Of a stretch of DNA of 64,000 nt, positions 45,198 to 54,133 are shown piece after piece. The position numbers and the translations under genes are program-made. Position 1 is the stretch's first letter. Each line of letters begins with the position of its first letter. Under the pieces are notes generated by a model that saw only the letters and a program-made list of their open reading frames with translations, had not been told where the DNA came from and did no database searches. Source of the DNA: an uncultured Lachnospiraceae bacterium (GTDB lineage: Bacteria > Bacillota > Clostridia > Lachnospirales > Lachnospiraceae); the NCBI GenBank assembly GCA_947593735.1, contig CANQDT010000010.1, positions 1-64,000 on the forward strand, given 5' to 3'.

Positions 45198-48100
45198 ATG
45201 AAGTCGTCAGCGAGGGAGCAATTATCGGAGCAGGTCAGGGAGGCAAGACGGCTGCTCGCGGAGCGTGCTCCGTATTATACGGACGCGGATAAGGAAGCGC
45301 TGGAGGTTATGACGGACAGGGCGGAGCGCGCGCTGGAAGGCAAAAACGACGTTCCGTTTACGAGGAACCGGGAGTTTTATGTGCCGCGCGAAGAAGAACA
45401 GATCGAATTTGCCCGGCTGCGCTATTCCAAAGCGCCGTCTTATCTGCGCGAGCCCGCGCGGGGCGTCTACGGGCTAGAGGAAGCGCTGCGCTGGATGAAG
45501 ACGCGGGATGTGCTCCGGATGGGAAAAAGCGAGATGCATGACCGCGCGAGATATCTGATGAAGACTGTGGAGACGACGCTTGGCGGGACGAACGCGGGAA
45601 GCCGGGTCGGGGAATACAGCCCTGCCTGCCGGGGACGGCTGTACCGGTGCCTGGACGATCTCAGAGATAAGATCGACTGCGACCCGGAAACGCTCGGGAA
45701 AGCCATCATAGGGCTGGAAAACGCGATGCGGGATTACCGCGATTCCAGGATCCTCCTGTGCGATGTCGAGCCGGATATCAATTTATATCTGACGGAGCAG
45801 GAGATGGAACGCCTGAAGAAGTCTCTGGACAAGGATCCGCTTCTGCGCAATCAGGTCCGGAAAATGAAAGAGATCGCCGATCGGTATTCTCTGGAAGATA
45901 TCGAAGCGGCATACGCGGACAGCCAGTCGGACGAGGATCATTATGAAGATCTGAATCAGCGGTTCTATATGTGGAGCTATACGGACCGGATCGCCAATTT
46001 CTTCGCGCCGGAAAACGCGGCGACGGCGAATATTTCGTTCGTGCTGCCCGCCGAAGAAAACGAGGAGGATGGGCTTGGACACGTCTGGATCGATGATGTG
46101 GAGGTCATTTCCGCTTCGGGGAGCAATATGGCGATCCGCAATCCTGGATTTGAGGATGGGGACGGCGCGCCGGACGGATGGCAGTTCCAAAGCAGAAAAG
46201 GAAATGCGAAGATGCGCTGGGAAGACCGGTACCCGTTCTGCGGAGAACAGAAGCGCTCGATCTATATTGAGAATCCGACCGCGCAGGACGAAGGCGCGTG
46301 GGTTCACGACACGGTTTACGAGGTGGACGGAGGAAGCGGATATACGCTGACGTTCTGGGCGAAGCTGGACGGCAAGCTGAAAAAAGGGCTGAAAACGGTA
46401 ATCTCGTTCTGGGACGAGGCGGGCAATCCGCTGGAAGAATTTGTCTATTATTTTAACCGCAAATCATATCTGCTCCCGCCGGTATGCTTTGCGCTGGAAA
46501 TGCAGTGCGACGCGATCATGTACGCGCTGACCGGGGATAAGACCTATGCCAGAAAAGCGAAGACAGAAATGCTGTTTGTCGCGAATGATTTCTGCCAGGG
46601 CGTGGAATATTGGCTGGTATATGACATGAGACCGGAGGGCTGCGACGCCTACGGCGCGGTGCAGGGCGGACGGATCTTGTCATCCCTTGCGTGCACGTAT
46701 ATGTTTATCCGGAATGCCGGCGTATTTACGCCCGGGGAGACGGATATCCTGTATAAGCGGATTTCGTATATCCTGGACGATATGCTTGACCTGCGGGACC
46801 GGACGCAGCTTACGGTGGAGGAAGCGCTCAGGTGGAGCGGGAACTGGCATACGGATATGTGTACGGGCACGCTGCTGTTCATGCTCGTCGCGCCGGATTA
46901 TCCGGAATATCGGAAAACATGGCTGTATAACGGCTATTATATACTGAAAAACCAGCTGATCCAGTTTATCAATGAGGATGGCTCCTGGCCGGAATCCATC
47001 CGGTATCATTTTGCCGCGCTGATGCGGTTCGGGTGCGATGCCCGCATTGTAAAACATATGATGGGCGAGGACTGGTTTGAAGAAACGGATCTGCCGAAAA
47101 TGTTTACGTACGCGCTTGAAATGCAGACGCCGGCGTATGCATATATGGATGGCAGGATCGCGACGCCGCCGTTTGGCGACCATCGCCTGAACAGCGGAGA
47201 AGATTTCGCGATCTTCGGCATTTATGTGGACGTCATGAAGGATCGGAACAAGTATACGGCGGATAAGATGTACGCGACCTGGGAGCTGGCAGGGAAACCG
47301 GTGCCGGAGCTTGGGAAGGAGCGGATCGCCTTTGAGAACCTTCTGATCTGCGGCAGCGGATACGAGCTGGATCCGGGCTTCCGGCTGTACTTAAATTCGA
47401 CAAAAAGCTATCCGGATTCCGGGATCTATATTTTCCGGAAAGATTACGGGACGCCGGAACAGAGCTACTTCGCGATCATGTCTTCGCCGAAGTGGATCGG
47501 TCACGGGCATCTGGATCAGGGCAGCTTTCTCATTTATAAGGATTCGGTTCCGATCGTCATGGACTCTGCGATCGAGGGATATTTTGATACGAGCACGGAG
47601 TGGCACCTGTCTTCGTATTCCCACGCCTGCGTGCTGTTCCAGAACAGGCAGGAGGTGGAGAAAAGAAAAGACAGCTATATCGATTTGAGCGCCGGGAATT
47701 ATTCCAGGGAGCGCGGATGGTGCGATACGCCGGTGTCCAGCAAAGTACTGGAGTGTACGACGGAGGGACATATCAAATCGATCACGGTCGAGATCCAGAA
47801 TACCGGCGGACCGGGAACCCATATCCGAAAAGTCGTTTATATAAAACCAGATGATATTTATATCATTTACGATAAGATCGTCGGGTTTGAAGGGAATATT
47901 CTCTTCAGCCTGCCGGTTGTTTCTTCCGAATCCGTGATAAACGGAAATCACATTGTTTCCAAGTGCCATTATGGCTTGGAATTAGAAACCACATTTCTTT
48001 CCCAAACCCAATCGATCCGATTGGATCGGGGGCGTACATGGTCGCTTGCCCCGGATCAGACTGACCTTGAATATATCCGGGCGGCGGCCGATGCCTCTGA

Positions 48101-48224
48101 TGGCTTCCTGACCATACTGGAACCGCGGAAGCAGGGCGGGGAACGGGGATATACGTACCGCAGGCGGGACGGATATCTGATCGTGGAGACCAGATCGGGA
48201 GAGGAAGCGCTGATCCTGTTCTGA
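45198..48224 (+). CDS. large intracellular heparinase II/III-like polysaccharide lyase, copy 2
   Basis: The 1008-residue protein has exactly the same length and domain order as the lyase at 40332: helical N-terminus, CBM-like insert beginning NPGFEDG near residue 315, alpha/alpha-toroid with PESIRYHFAALMRF, and beta-sandwich with GHGHLDQGSFLIYKDS. The ATG at 45198 is preceded by AAGGAG; an upstream in-frame start would overlap the binding-protein gene. The N-terminal 300 residues are more diverged than the catalytic core. Probably adapted to a related substrate. Confidence 0.82.
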   Translation: MKSSAREQLSEQVREARRLLAERAPYYTDADKEALEVMTDRAERALEGKNDVPFTRNREFYVPREEEQIEFARLRYSKAPSYLREPARGVYGLEEALRWMKTRDVLRMGKSEMHDRARYLMKTVETTLGGTNAGSRVGEYSPACRGRLYRCLDDLRDKIDCDPETLGKAIIGLENAMRDYRDSRILLCDVEPDINLYLTEQEMERLKKSLDKDPLLRNQVRKMKEIADRYSLEDIEAAYADSQSDEDHYEDLNQRFYMWSYTDRIANFFAPENAATANISFVLPAEENEEDGLGHVWIDDVEVISASGSNMAIRNPGFEDGDGAPDGWQFQSRKGNAKMRWEDRYPFCGEQKRSIYIENPTAQDEGAWVHDTVYEVDGGSGYTLTFWAKLDGKLKKGLKTVISFWDEAGNPLEEFVYYFNRKSYLLPPVCFALEMQCDAIMYALTGDKTYARKAKTEMLFVANDFCQGVEYWLVYDMRPEGCDAYGAVQGGRILSSLACTYMFIRNAGVFTPGETDILYKRISYILDDMLDLRDRTQLTVEEALRWSGNWHTDMCTGTLLFMLVAPDYPEYRKTWLYNGYYILKNQLIQFINEDGSWPESIRYHFAALMRFGCDARIVKHMMGEDWFEETDLPKMFTYALEMQTPAYAYMDGRIATPPFGDHRLNSGEDFAIFGIYVDVMKDRNKYTADKMYATWELAGKPVPELGKERIAFENLLICGSGYELDPGFRLYLNSTKSYPDSGIYIFRKDYGTPEQSYFAIMSSPKWIGHGHLDQGSFLIYKDSVPIVMDSAIEGYFDTSTEWHLSSYSHACVLFQNRQEVEKRKDSYIDLSAGNYSRERGWCDTPVSSKVLECTTEGHIKSITVEIQNTGGPGTHIRKVVYIKPDDIYIIYDKIVGFEGNILFSLPVVSSESVINGNHIVSKCHYGLELETTFLSQTQSIRLDRGRTWSLAPDQTDLEYIRAAADASDGFLTILEPRKQGGERGYTYRRRDGYLIVETRSGEEALILF

Positions 48225-48243
48225 TCCTGGAAAAAAGAATATG

Positions 48244-48306
48244 CGGGGCGTCTCAGAAAGACCTGGTACCGATGTGGGAAATGGAGGATGGGGACGCTCC
48301 GTTTTT
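48244..48306 (+). terminator. terminator-like hairpin after lyase 2
   Basis: CGGGGCGTCTC can pair with GGGACGCTCCG through two G-U pairs, closing a long loop and followed by TTTTTG. Confidence 0.6.
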
Positions 48307-48410
48307 GTATCAAATTTTGATGTTGTTTATGGATAAAATCATTAGACTTTTTTGTCCAGTTTTACCTGAAAGCGTTATATTTTATAGGAATCGTTATTTT
48401 TCATACTGTT

Positions 48411-48422
48411 TTACCATGGTAA
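48411..48422. promoter_or_regulatory. perfect palindrome upstream of the permease operon
   Basis: TTACCATGGTAA, extended imperfectly by TGTT and CA, lies about 120 bases before the first permease gene. It resembles a repressor operator, but no regulator can be assigned. Confidence 0.4.
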
Positions 48423-48540
48423 CAATAGACAATTACTTTAAGAAATAATGCTTGTTTTATTGTGCAAAATCATGTATTATTATACCATATAAGGGCTATA
48501 AGGCTCCATAGAAAACGAAGAAGGAGAAAGAGGTGTTAAA

Positions 48541-49506
48541 ATGAAGAAGCAAAAAAATGATGCGGAAATGCTGACGAAGGTCAAATCCAACATATTCAAG
48601 GATTTTGCCTACGACATCAAGACCAACAAATGGCTGATGCTCATGTGCGTTCCCGCAATCGTATTCTTTATTGTCTTCGCCTACATACCGATGTTTGGTC
48701 TGGTCATGGCGTTCCAGGACTTTAAGATTACGACTGGATTTCTACATAGTAAATTCGTCGGTCTTCAGAATTTTGAGTTCTTATTCACCGACGACTTTGC
48801 GAGAGTCGCTTTTAATACGCTGTATTTGAACGTATTGTTTATCGTGGCGACGATGATCTGCGCGATCGCGATCGCGATCCTGCTGTCCGAGATCAAGAAT
48901 AAGTATTTTAAGAAGGTATCGCAGTCGATCGTGATCCTGCCGCACTTTATTTCCTGGACGGTCGTCGCTATGATCCTGGAAGCGTTCATCAGCACGGAGT
49001 ACGGCGTAATCAACCGGGTGATCACGAGTATGGGCGGAACGGCGATCAACTTCTACCAGACGGCGGGCATCTGGCCTGTATTCCTGACGATCCTGAGGAT
49101 CTGGCACGGAGCCGGCTTTGATTCCATCGTATATCTCGCGGCGATCACCGGCATTGACCAGGAGATCTTCGAGGCGGCGCGCGTGGACGGCGCGACCCGC
49201 GTACAGTGCCTGCGTTACCTGACGCTTCCTCTGCTGAAGGATACGGCGGTGCTGCTGCTGATCATGGCGGTCGGAAAGATCTTCAACGGTGATTTCGGTA
49301 TGATCTACGCGTTAGTCGGAGCGAATACCCAGCTGTATGAGGTAACGGACGTTATCGATACCTATGTATACCGGAGCTTGACTGAGATTTCCAATGTAAG
49401 TATGCCTGCCGCGGTGAGCTTCTTCCAGTCGTGTATCGGTTTTGTATTAGTATACATTACCAACGCGATCACGAGGAAAGTAAATCCGGATTCGGCGGTA
49501 TTCTAA
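48541..49506 (+). CDS. CUT1 ABC sugar permease, LplB type
   Basis: The 321-residue protein has six predicted membrane helices and the permease EAA loop (EAARVDGATRVQCLRYLTLPLL near residue 215). The N-terminal KTNKWLMLMCVPAIVFFIVFAYIPMFGL is typical of LplB-type oligosaccharide permeases. It pairs with the next gene and with one of the two binding proteins. No ATPase gene is present, so a shared MsmK-type ATPase elsewhere is expected. GAGGTG lies before the ATG. Confidence 0.93.
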   Translation: MKKQKNDAEMLTKVKSNIFKDFAYDIKTNKWLMLMCVPAIVFFIVFAYIPMFGLVMAFQDFKITTGFLHSKFVGLQNFEFLFTDDFARVAFNTLYLNVLFIVATMICAIAIAILLSEIKNKYFKKVSQSIVILPHFISWTVVAMILEAFISTEYGVINRVITSMGGTAINFYQTAGIWPVFLTILRIWHGAGFDSIVYLAAITGIDQEIFEAARVDGATRVQCLRYLTLPLLKDTAVLLLIMAVGKIFNGDFGMIYALVGANTQLYEVTDVIDTYVYRSLTEISNVSMPAAVSFFQSCIGFVLVYITNAITRKVNPDSAVF

Positions 49507-49522
49507 AGAAGGAGGGAGAGCA

Positions 49523-50422
49523 ATGGCAAAGTTTGAAAAAGGTACGACTGTCAAGATTTCCACAGGCGACAGGATCTTCGCAGTCATCTGTTACGTTATT
49601 GTCGCGCTGTTCGCGCTGTTATGCCTGTATCCGTTCCTGCTTGTCGTAGCGGCGTCGTTTACGGATGAAAAGACGCTGGTGGCGGAAGGATATCGGCTGA
49701 TCATTCACAAATTTTCCACTTCCGCGTACCGCGGGCTGTTTGCGACGAACCAGATCTTTTATTCCTACGGCGTTACGATCTTTGTCACCGTCGTCGGTAC
49801 GATCCTGAGTATGCTCGCGACGAGCGCCATGGCATACGCGTTGTCGGTTAAGAATCTGAAATCCAGAGGGCATCTCGCGTTCTTCATGTATTTCACGATG
49901 CTGTTCAACGGCGGTCTTGTGCCGAGCTACCTGTTGATTTCCAAATATCTTGGCATGAGGGATACGATCTGGGTATATATCATCCCCGCGCTTGTAAGTG
50001 CATGGAACTGTCTGCTGCTGAGGAACTTCTTCCAGGCGATCCCGGAATCGCTGTCGGAATCGGCGAAGATCGACGGCGCGAATGATATTTATATCCTGTT
50101 CAAGATCATCTTACCGATTTCCCTGCCTGGCATGGCGACGATCAGTTTGTTCTACGCGCTGGCGTACTGGAATGAATGGTATAAAGCGATGCTGTATATC
50201 GACAGCGAGAAGCTGGTATCCCTGCAATATCTGATCATGAAGATCCTCAGAAACGCGGATTTCATGGCATCGACCGCAGGCGCGAACCTGTCTGTCGTCA
50301 TACCGACTCAGACGACCCGTATGGCGACGGTTGTCGCGACGATCGGACCGATCATCCTTCTGTATCCGTTCCTGCAAAAATATTTTGTCGGCGGACTGAC
50401 AGTCGGCGGCGTAAAGGGTTAA
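49523..50422 (+). CDS. CUT1 ABC sugar permease, LplC/YtcP type
   Basis: The 299-residue protein has six predicted membrane helices and an EAA loop (ESAKIDGANDIYILFKIILP near residue 180). It ends in the conserved YPFLQKYFVGGLTVGGVKG tail of this permease type. It starts 16 bases after its partner with GGAGGGAG before the ATG. With the LplB-type subunit it forms the membrane channel for the oligosaccharide bound by the duplicated lipoproteins. Confidence 0.93.
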   Translation: MAKFEKGTTVKISTGDRIFAVICYVIVALFALLCLYPFLLVVAASFTDEKTLVAEGYRLIIHKFSTSAYRGLFATNQIFYSYGVTIFVTVVGTILSMLATSAMAYALSVKNLKSRGHLAFFMYFTMLFNGGLVPSYLLISKYLGMRDTIWVYIIPALVSAWNCLLLRNFFQAIPESLSESAKIDGANDIYILFKIILPISLPGMATISLFYALAYWNEWYKAMLYIDSEKLVSLQYLIMKILRNADFMASTAGANLSVVIPTQTTRMATVVATIGPIILLYPFLQKYFVGGLTVGGVKG

Positions 50423-50435
50423 AGAAAAAGAATCC

Positions 50436-50483
50436 AACAGGGCTGCATCAGGGTTCGGCATCGAACGCGATGGCGGCCCTGTT
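50436..50483 (+). terminator. terminator-like hairpin after the permeases
   Basis: AACAGGGC pairs perfectly with GCCCTGTT, enclosing about 32 bases and followed by only one more T, so termination may be partial. Confidence 0.45.
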
Positions 50484-50671
50484 TGCATGTCCGGGCGAGC
50501 GCGGGATGGGTGTCCGGATCGGACGGCGACCGGCATCTCGTCAGCCCGATGCACTATGAGGGCGTCAAGCATTTCGGGGATTTTGACGACAGCCCGGAGA
50601 ATACGCTCGTGAGCGGATGGCATTTTGTAAAATTCGGCATCCGCGGAGAGATAGAGGTTGTGAAAAAATAA
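50483..50671 (+). pseudogene. C-terminal gene fragment
   Basis: A 62-codon frame without a plausible ribosome site or ATG start reads like the end of a folded protein (RHLVSPMHYEGVKHFGDFDD ... GWHFVKFGIRGEIEVVKK) and stops 24 bases before kduI. It is probably the tail of a deleted carbohydrate-related gene. I do not recognise the family. Confidence 0.4.
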
Positions 50672-50695
50672 ATATAAAAAAGGAGAGCAAAAAAA

Positions 50696-51526
50696 ATGGA
50701 ATTACGTACTGCGGCGTCTCCGAGAGACGTCAAACATTATGATACCGATCGGTTAAGGGAGGAATTTCTGATCTCCGACCTGTTTGGGGAGGATACGATC
50801 AAGCTCGTATACAGCCATATTGACCGGATCATTGTCGGGTCGGCGGTCCCGGTAAAAGGACCCCTCGTCCTGGAAGCCGGGGAGGAGCTGCGCGCCGAAT
50901 ATTTTCTGGAAAGAAGAGAGATGGGCGTGATCAATATCGGCGGAACCGGGACTGTGACGGTTGACGGGACGGACTATGTGCTGGAGCGGAAGCAGGGCCT
51001 GTATATCGGCATGGGTTCGCGTGAGATCCTCTTTTCAAGTGAAAACGCGGACGATCCGGCGAAGTTTTATATGAACAGCGCGCCGGCGCATAAGACCTAT
51101 CCGACGGTCCATATTCGGCCGGAGGACTGCCTTACGCTGGAACTCGGTTCCCTGGAGGACTGCAATCACCGGATCCTCCGCAAATATATCCTTCCCGGGC
51201 AGGTGGAAAGCTGCCAGCTTGAAATGGGAATGACGCAGCTGCTTCCGGGAAGCGTGTGGAATACGATGCCGTCCCATACCCATGACCGGAGGATGGAAGT
51301 CTATCTGTATTTTGATATGGAGGACGACGCGTTTGTATCGCACTTTATGGGAGAGCCGCAGGAGACCCGGCATATCCTGATGCACAACGAGGAAGCGGTC
51401 ATTTCCCCGAGCTGGTCCATCCATTCCGGAGCGGGCTCCAGAGCCTATACGTTTATCTGGGGCATGGTGGGAGAGAATCAGGACTTCGACGATATGGACA
51501 ATATCGAAATGAAAGATCTTCGATGA
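50696..51526 (+). CDS. kduI: 5-dehydro-4-deoxy-D-glucuronate isomerase (KduI)
   Basis: The 276-residue protein matches KduI in length (E. coli 278) and motifs: KHYDTDRLREEFLI at the N-terminus, the cupin metal site in PSHTHDRRMEVYLYF, and SWSIHSGAGS with a further metal-ligand His. It isomerises 4-deoxy-L-threo-5-hexosulose uronate to 3-deoxy-D-glycero-2,5-hexodiulosonate, the first step after unsaturated uronates open. AAAGGAGAG precedes the ATG. It is placed after the transporter genes and the lyases, which supports uronate catabolism as the purpose of the locus. Confidence 0.95.
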   Translation: MELRTAASPRDVKHYDTDRLREEFLISDLFGEDTIKLVYSHIDRIIVGSAVPVKGPLVLEAGEELRAEYFLERREMGVINIGGTGTVTVDGTDYVLERKQGLYIGMGSREILFSSENADDPAKFYMNSAPAHKTYPTVHIRPEDCLTLELGSLEDCNHRILRKYILPGQVESCQLEMGMTQLLPGSVWNTMPSHTHDRRMEVYLYFDMEDDAFVSHFMGEPQETRHILMHNEEAVISPSWSIHSGAGSRAYTFIWGMVGENQDFDDMDNIEMKDLR

Positions 51527-51563
51527 AGGACACGCCGTGTCATGTCGATTTTATAAATAACCA

Positions 51564-51592
51564 TTGAAAACGGACGATTTTTCCAGTATAAT
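51564..51592 (+). promoter_or_regulatory. promoter inside an inverted repeat, before the DUF624 gene
   Basis: TTGAAA, 17 bases, TATAAT. The -10 box lies in the left arm of the inverted repeat at 51582-51621. Confidence 0.7.
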
Positions 51593-51621
51593 ACTTGGAA
51601 GAAAACAAGTATTATACTGGA
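51582..51621. promoter_or_regulatory. perfect 15-bp inverted repeat, possible operator and terminator
   Basis: TCCAGTATAATACTT, a ten-base loop, then AAGTATTATACTGGA and GATTTTTTT. Transcripts coming from kduI would form a terminator-like stem that also covers the GGA of the next ribosome site. Transcripts from the local promoter would start near 51599 and lack the left arm. Confidence 0.7.
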
Positions 51622-51630
51622 GATTTTTTT

Positions 51631-52341
51631 ATGGGCGGACTATTTAATATCAACAATGGATTTTTTCGGGCGATCGGCAGGATCATCGACGTATGCTGGC
51701 TGAATATCCTGTGGGTTCTTACCAGTCTCCCGATTATCACGATCGGCGCTTCTACCACAGCCCTTTATTATACTTCGATGAAGATGATACGGAACGAGGA
51801 AGGGTATGTGTCTTCGGATTTTTTCCGTTCGTTTAAAGATAATTTCAAGCAATCCACGATCATATGGCTTTTGCTCCTGCTCGTGACGATGATCCTCGTT
51901 TGCGATTATCGGTTCTGGGGCGCAAGGGCTGGCATTTTTTATTTTCTGATGAAGATCGTCACGATCTTTATCAGTATCATCGTTTTGTTTACGGCGGTTT
52001 ACATTTTTCCGGTTCAGGCGAGGTTTGAGAACCGGATCAGGGATAACGCGAAAAACGCGATGCTGCTGTCGTTCCGGCACCTGCCCAGTACGGTGTTCAT
52101 GATCTTTATTGCGGCGATCATTTTGGTGGGCGCCTATTTTGTCCCGCTGATGATGCTTCTGTATCTCCTGATGGGACCGGCGGGGACGGCATATACCCAG
52201 TCCGCCCTGTTTAATCATATTTTTAACCAATATATTCCGGAAGAAGTCTTATATCCGGAGGATCCGGGCATCCAGCCGGAACCGGAGGAGGATCCGGCGG
52301 AGCAGGGGATGAACGAGAAAGAAGGAGGAACAGACGTATGA
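51631..52341 (+). CDS. DUF624 (YesL-like) membrane protein
   Basis: The 236-residue protein has about five hydrophobic segments and the family N-terminus (FFRAIGRIIDVCWLNILWVLTSLPIITIGASTTALYY), then an acidic proline-rich tail. The family accompanies CUT1 oligosaccharide transporters in Firmicutes, but its role is unproven. The ATG at 51631 uses GGAG at 51619, half inside the inverted repeat. The stop overlaps the ROK gene start (ATGA). Confidence 0.88.
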   Translation: MGGLFNINNGFFRAIGRIIDVCWLNILWVLTSLPIITIGASTTALYYTSMKMIRNEEGYVSSDFFRSFKDNFKQSTIIWLLLLLVTMILVCDYRFWGARAGIFYFLMKIVTIFISIIVLFTAVYIFPVQARFENRIRDNAKNAMLLSFRHLPSTVFMIFIAAIILVGAYFVPLMMLLYLLMGPAGTAYTQSALFNHIFNQYIPEEVLYPEDPGIQPEPEEDPAEQGMNEKEGGTDV

Positions 52342-53225
52342 CGATAGGAGCTTTGGAAGCAGGCGGAACCAAGATGGTCTGCGCGATCGGAAATGAAAAC
52401 GGCGAGATTCTGGACAGAATGTCGATCCCGACTCTTTCGCCGGGAGAAACGATGCCCGCGATGCTGGAATATTTTCAGGAAAAAGAGATACAGGCGCTCG
52501 GTATCGGGTGCTTTGGACCGATCGACGCGGACCGGAATTCTCCTACGTTCGGCCATATCACGACTACGCCCAAGCTGGAATGGGCAAATTATAATATTGT
52601 AGGGAAATTTCAGGAAGCGCTGCATGTTCCGGTCGGATTTGATACGGATGTGAACGGCTCCTGCCTCGGGGAAGCGACCTGGGGGATCACGAGAGACGTG
52701 GACAGCAGTATTTACGTGACGGTCGGAACCGGCGTCGGCGTCGGGATCATGGTCAACGGGCAGCTGCTCCACGGGATGCTGCATCCGGAAGCCGGGCATA
52801 TTTTGTTGCAGCGCCATCCGGAAGACACATATCCGGGGAAATGCCCGTATCATCCGAACTGCATGGAGGGCCTTGCCGCGGGACCGGCGATCGAAGAACG
52901 GTGGGGAAAGAAAGCGTATGATCTGGCGGACAATGATAAGGTCTGGGAACTGGAAGCGTTTTATATTGCGCAGGGGCTCGTCAATTATATTCTGACGGTT
53001 TCCCCGAAACGGATCATCCTCGGAGGCGGCGTGATGCATCAGACGCAGCTGTTCCCCATGATCCGGGAAGAAGTAAAACGGCTCCTGAACGGTTATATCC
53101 AGACGAAGGAGCTGAAAGATATGGATACGTATATCGTTCCGTGCTCGCTCAATGACAATCAGGGCATTATGGGCGCGCTGAAGCTGGCGCTGACGGAACT
53201 GGAAAGAGAAGGACAGAGAGGATAA
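52338..53225 (+). CDS. ROK-family sugar kinase (fructokinase-like)
   Basis: The 295-residue protein has the ROK signature: GALEAGGTKMVCAIG at the ATP site, the catalytic Asp in FDTDVNGSCLGEATWG, VGTGVGVGIMVNGQL, and the zinc motif region with HPEAGHILL ... CPYHPNCMEGLAAGPAI. This subtype resembles fructokinase/mannokinase proteins (GmuE/ScrK-like). Its start overlaps the DUF624 stop, so translation is coupled. It could phosphorylate a monosaccharide released from the imported oligosaccharide. Confidence 0.88.
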   Translation: MTIGALEAGGTKMVCAIGNENGEILDRMSIPTLSPGETMPAMLEYFQEKEIQALGIGCFGPIDADRNSPTFGHITTTPKLEWANYNIVGKFQEALHVPVGFDTDVNGSCLGEATWGITRDVDSSIYVTVGTGVGVGIMVNGQLLHGMLHPEAGHILLQRHPEDTYPGKCPYHPNCMEGLAAGPAIEERWGKKAYDLADNDKVWELEAFYIAQGLVNYILTVSPKRIILGGGVMHQTQLFPMIREEVKRLLNGYIQTKELKDMDTYIVPCSLNDNQGIMGALKLALTELEREGQRG

Positions 53226-53234
53226 ACGGACAGG

Positions 53235-54086
53235 ATGGAATGGATTCATACATATCAGATGTTCTATGATTTATTGTGGTTTTTTTGCATTTACGCGGTT
53301 TTGGGGTGGTGTACGGAAGTGATCTACGCCGCTGTCACGAAAGGCGTTTTTATCAACCGGGGGTTTTTGAACGGACCGGTATGCCCGATCTACGGATTTG
53401 GCGTCGTACTGGTCGTCGCGCTGCTGGAGCCGTTTAAAGAGAAACGGATCCTACTCTTTTTCGCGGCGATGATTGTCACGTCCCTGCTTGAGCTGATCAC
53501 AGGATTTATTTTGGAAAAAGTGTTTCATGAACGCTGGTGGGATTATTCCGACAAGCCGTTTAACATCGGCGGATATATCTGCCTTGCATTTTCCATTGTA
53601 TGGGGCCTTGCCTGCGTGGCGGTGGTCGAGATCGTCCATCCGATCATTGAAACGTTGGTTCATCATCTGGACAATCCGGTGGGCGCCGTGATCCTTGCGG
53701 TTGTCCTGATCGCGTTTGCGGCGGATCTGATCGTCACATTGTGCAATCTGATCCATCTGAAAAGGCAGCTGCGTGTCTTTACGGCGGTCACGGATGAACT
53801 GCATCATATTTCTGACCGGATGGGAAAGAATATCTTTGAAAATGTAGAAAAGTCCAGGAAGAGAAATGAAAAGATCATGGAATTTGCCGCGGAAAAGAAA
53901 GAAGAGCTGACGGATAGTACGGAAGTGCTGAAAGAGAAGAAAGAATCCCTGGTAGCCCAGGGGAAAATGCTGATGGAAAAATACAGCAAAAGCCTTTTCC
54001 TGAAACGGCTGTACCGGGCGTATCCCCGTTTGCAGCAGGCGATTTTTAAGGAAGAACTCCCAGAGGGCAAAGAGGAGCAGAAGTAG
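53235..54086 (+). CDS. putative ABC transporter permease-like membrane protein (PF06541 family)
   Basis: The 283-residue protein has five to six hydrophobic helices in residues 10-175 with the family's conserved N-terminal block ([29 protein letters not shown] and CPIYGFG), and a charged coiled-coil-like tail (about 180-283). Despite the family name, transport has not been shown (family knowledge). The ribosome site is poor (GAGGATAAACGGACAGG), and the gene starts nine bases after the ROK stop codon. Confidence 0.8.
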   Translation: MEWIHTYQMFYDLLWFFCIYAVLGWCTEVIYAAVTKGVFINRGFLNGPVCPIYGFGVVLVVALLEPFKEKRILLFFAAMIVTSLLELITGFILEKVFHERWWDYSDKPFNIGGYICLAFSIVWGLACVAVVEIVHPIIETLVHHLDNPVGAVILAVVLIAFAADLIVTLCNLIHLKRQLRVFTAVTDELHHISDRMGKNIFENVEKSRKRNEKIMEFAAEKKEELTDSTEVLKEKKESLVAQGKMLMEKYSKSLFLKRLYRAYPRLQQAIFKEELPEGKEEQK

Positions 54087-54133
54087 CGGCGGATGGTCGA
54101 AGGAAACAGTACGGGTATGAATTGGAGGAAATG

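Larger units (their letters stand above)
48225..48540. other. regulatory gap before the permease genes
   Basis: It contains a terminator (48244-48306), a possible catabolite-repression-like site (TGAAAGCGTTATAT at 48367, matching 12 of the 14 cre consensus positions), a palindrome (48411-48422) and AT-rich promoter-like sequence (TTGTGC, 17 bases, TACCAT near 48459). No gene is seen. Confidence 0.6.
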
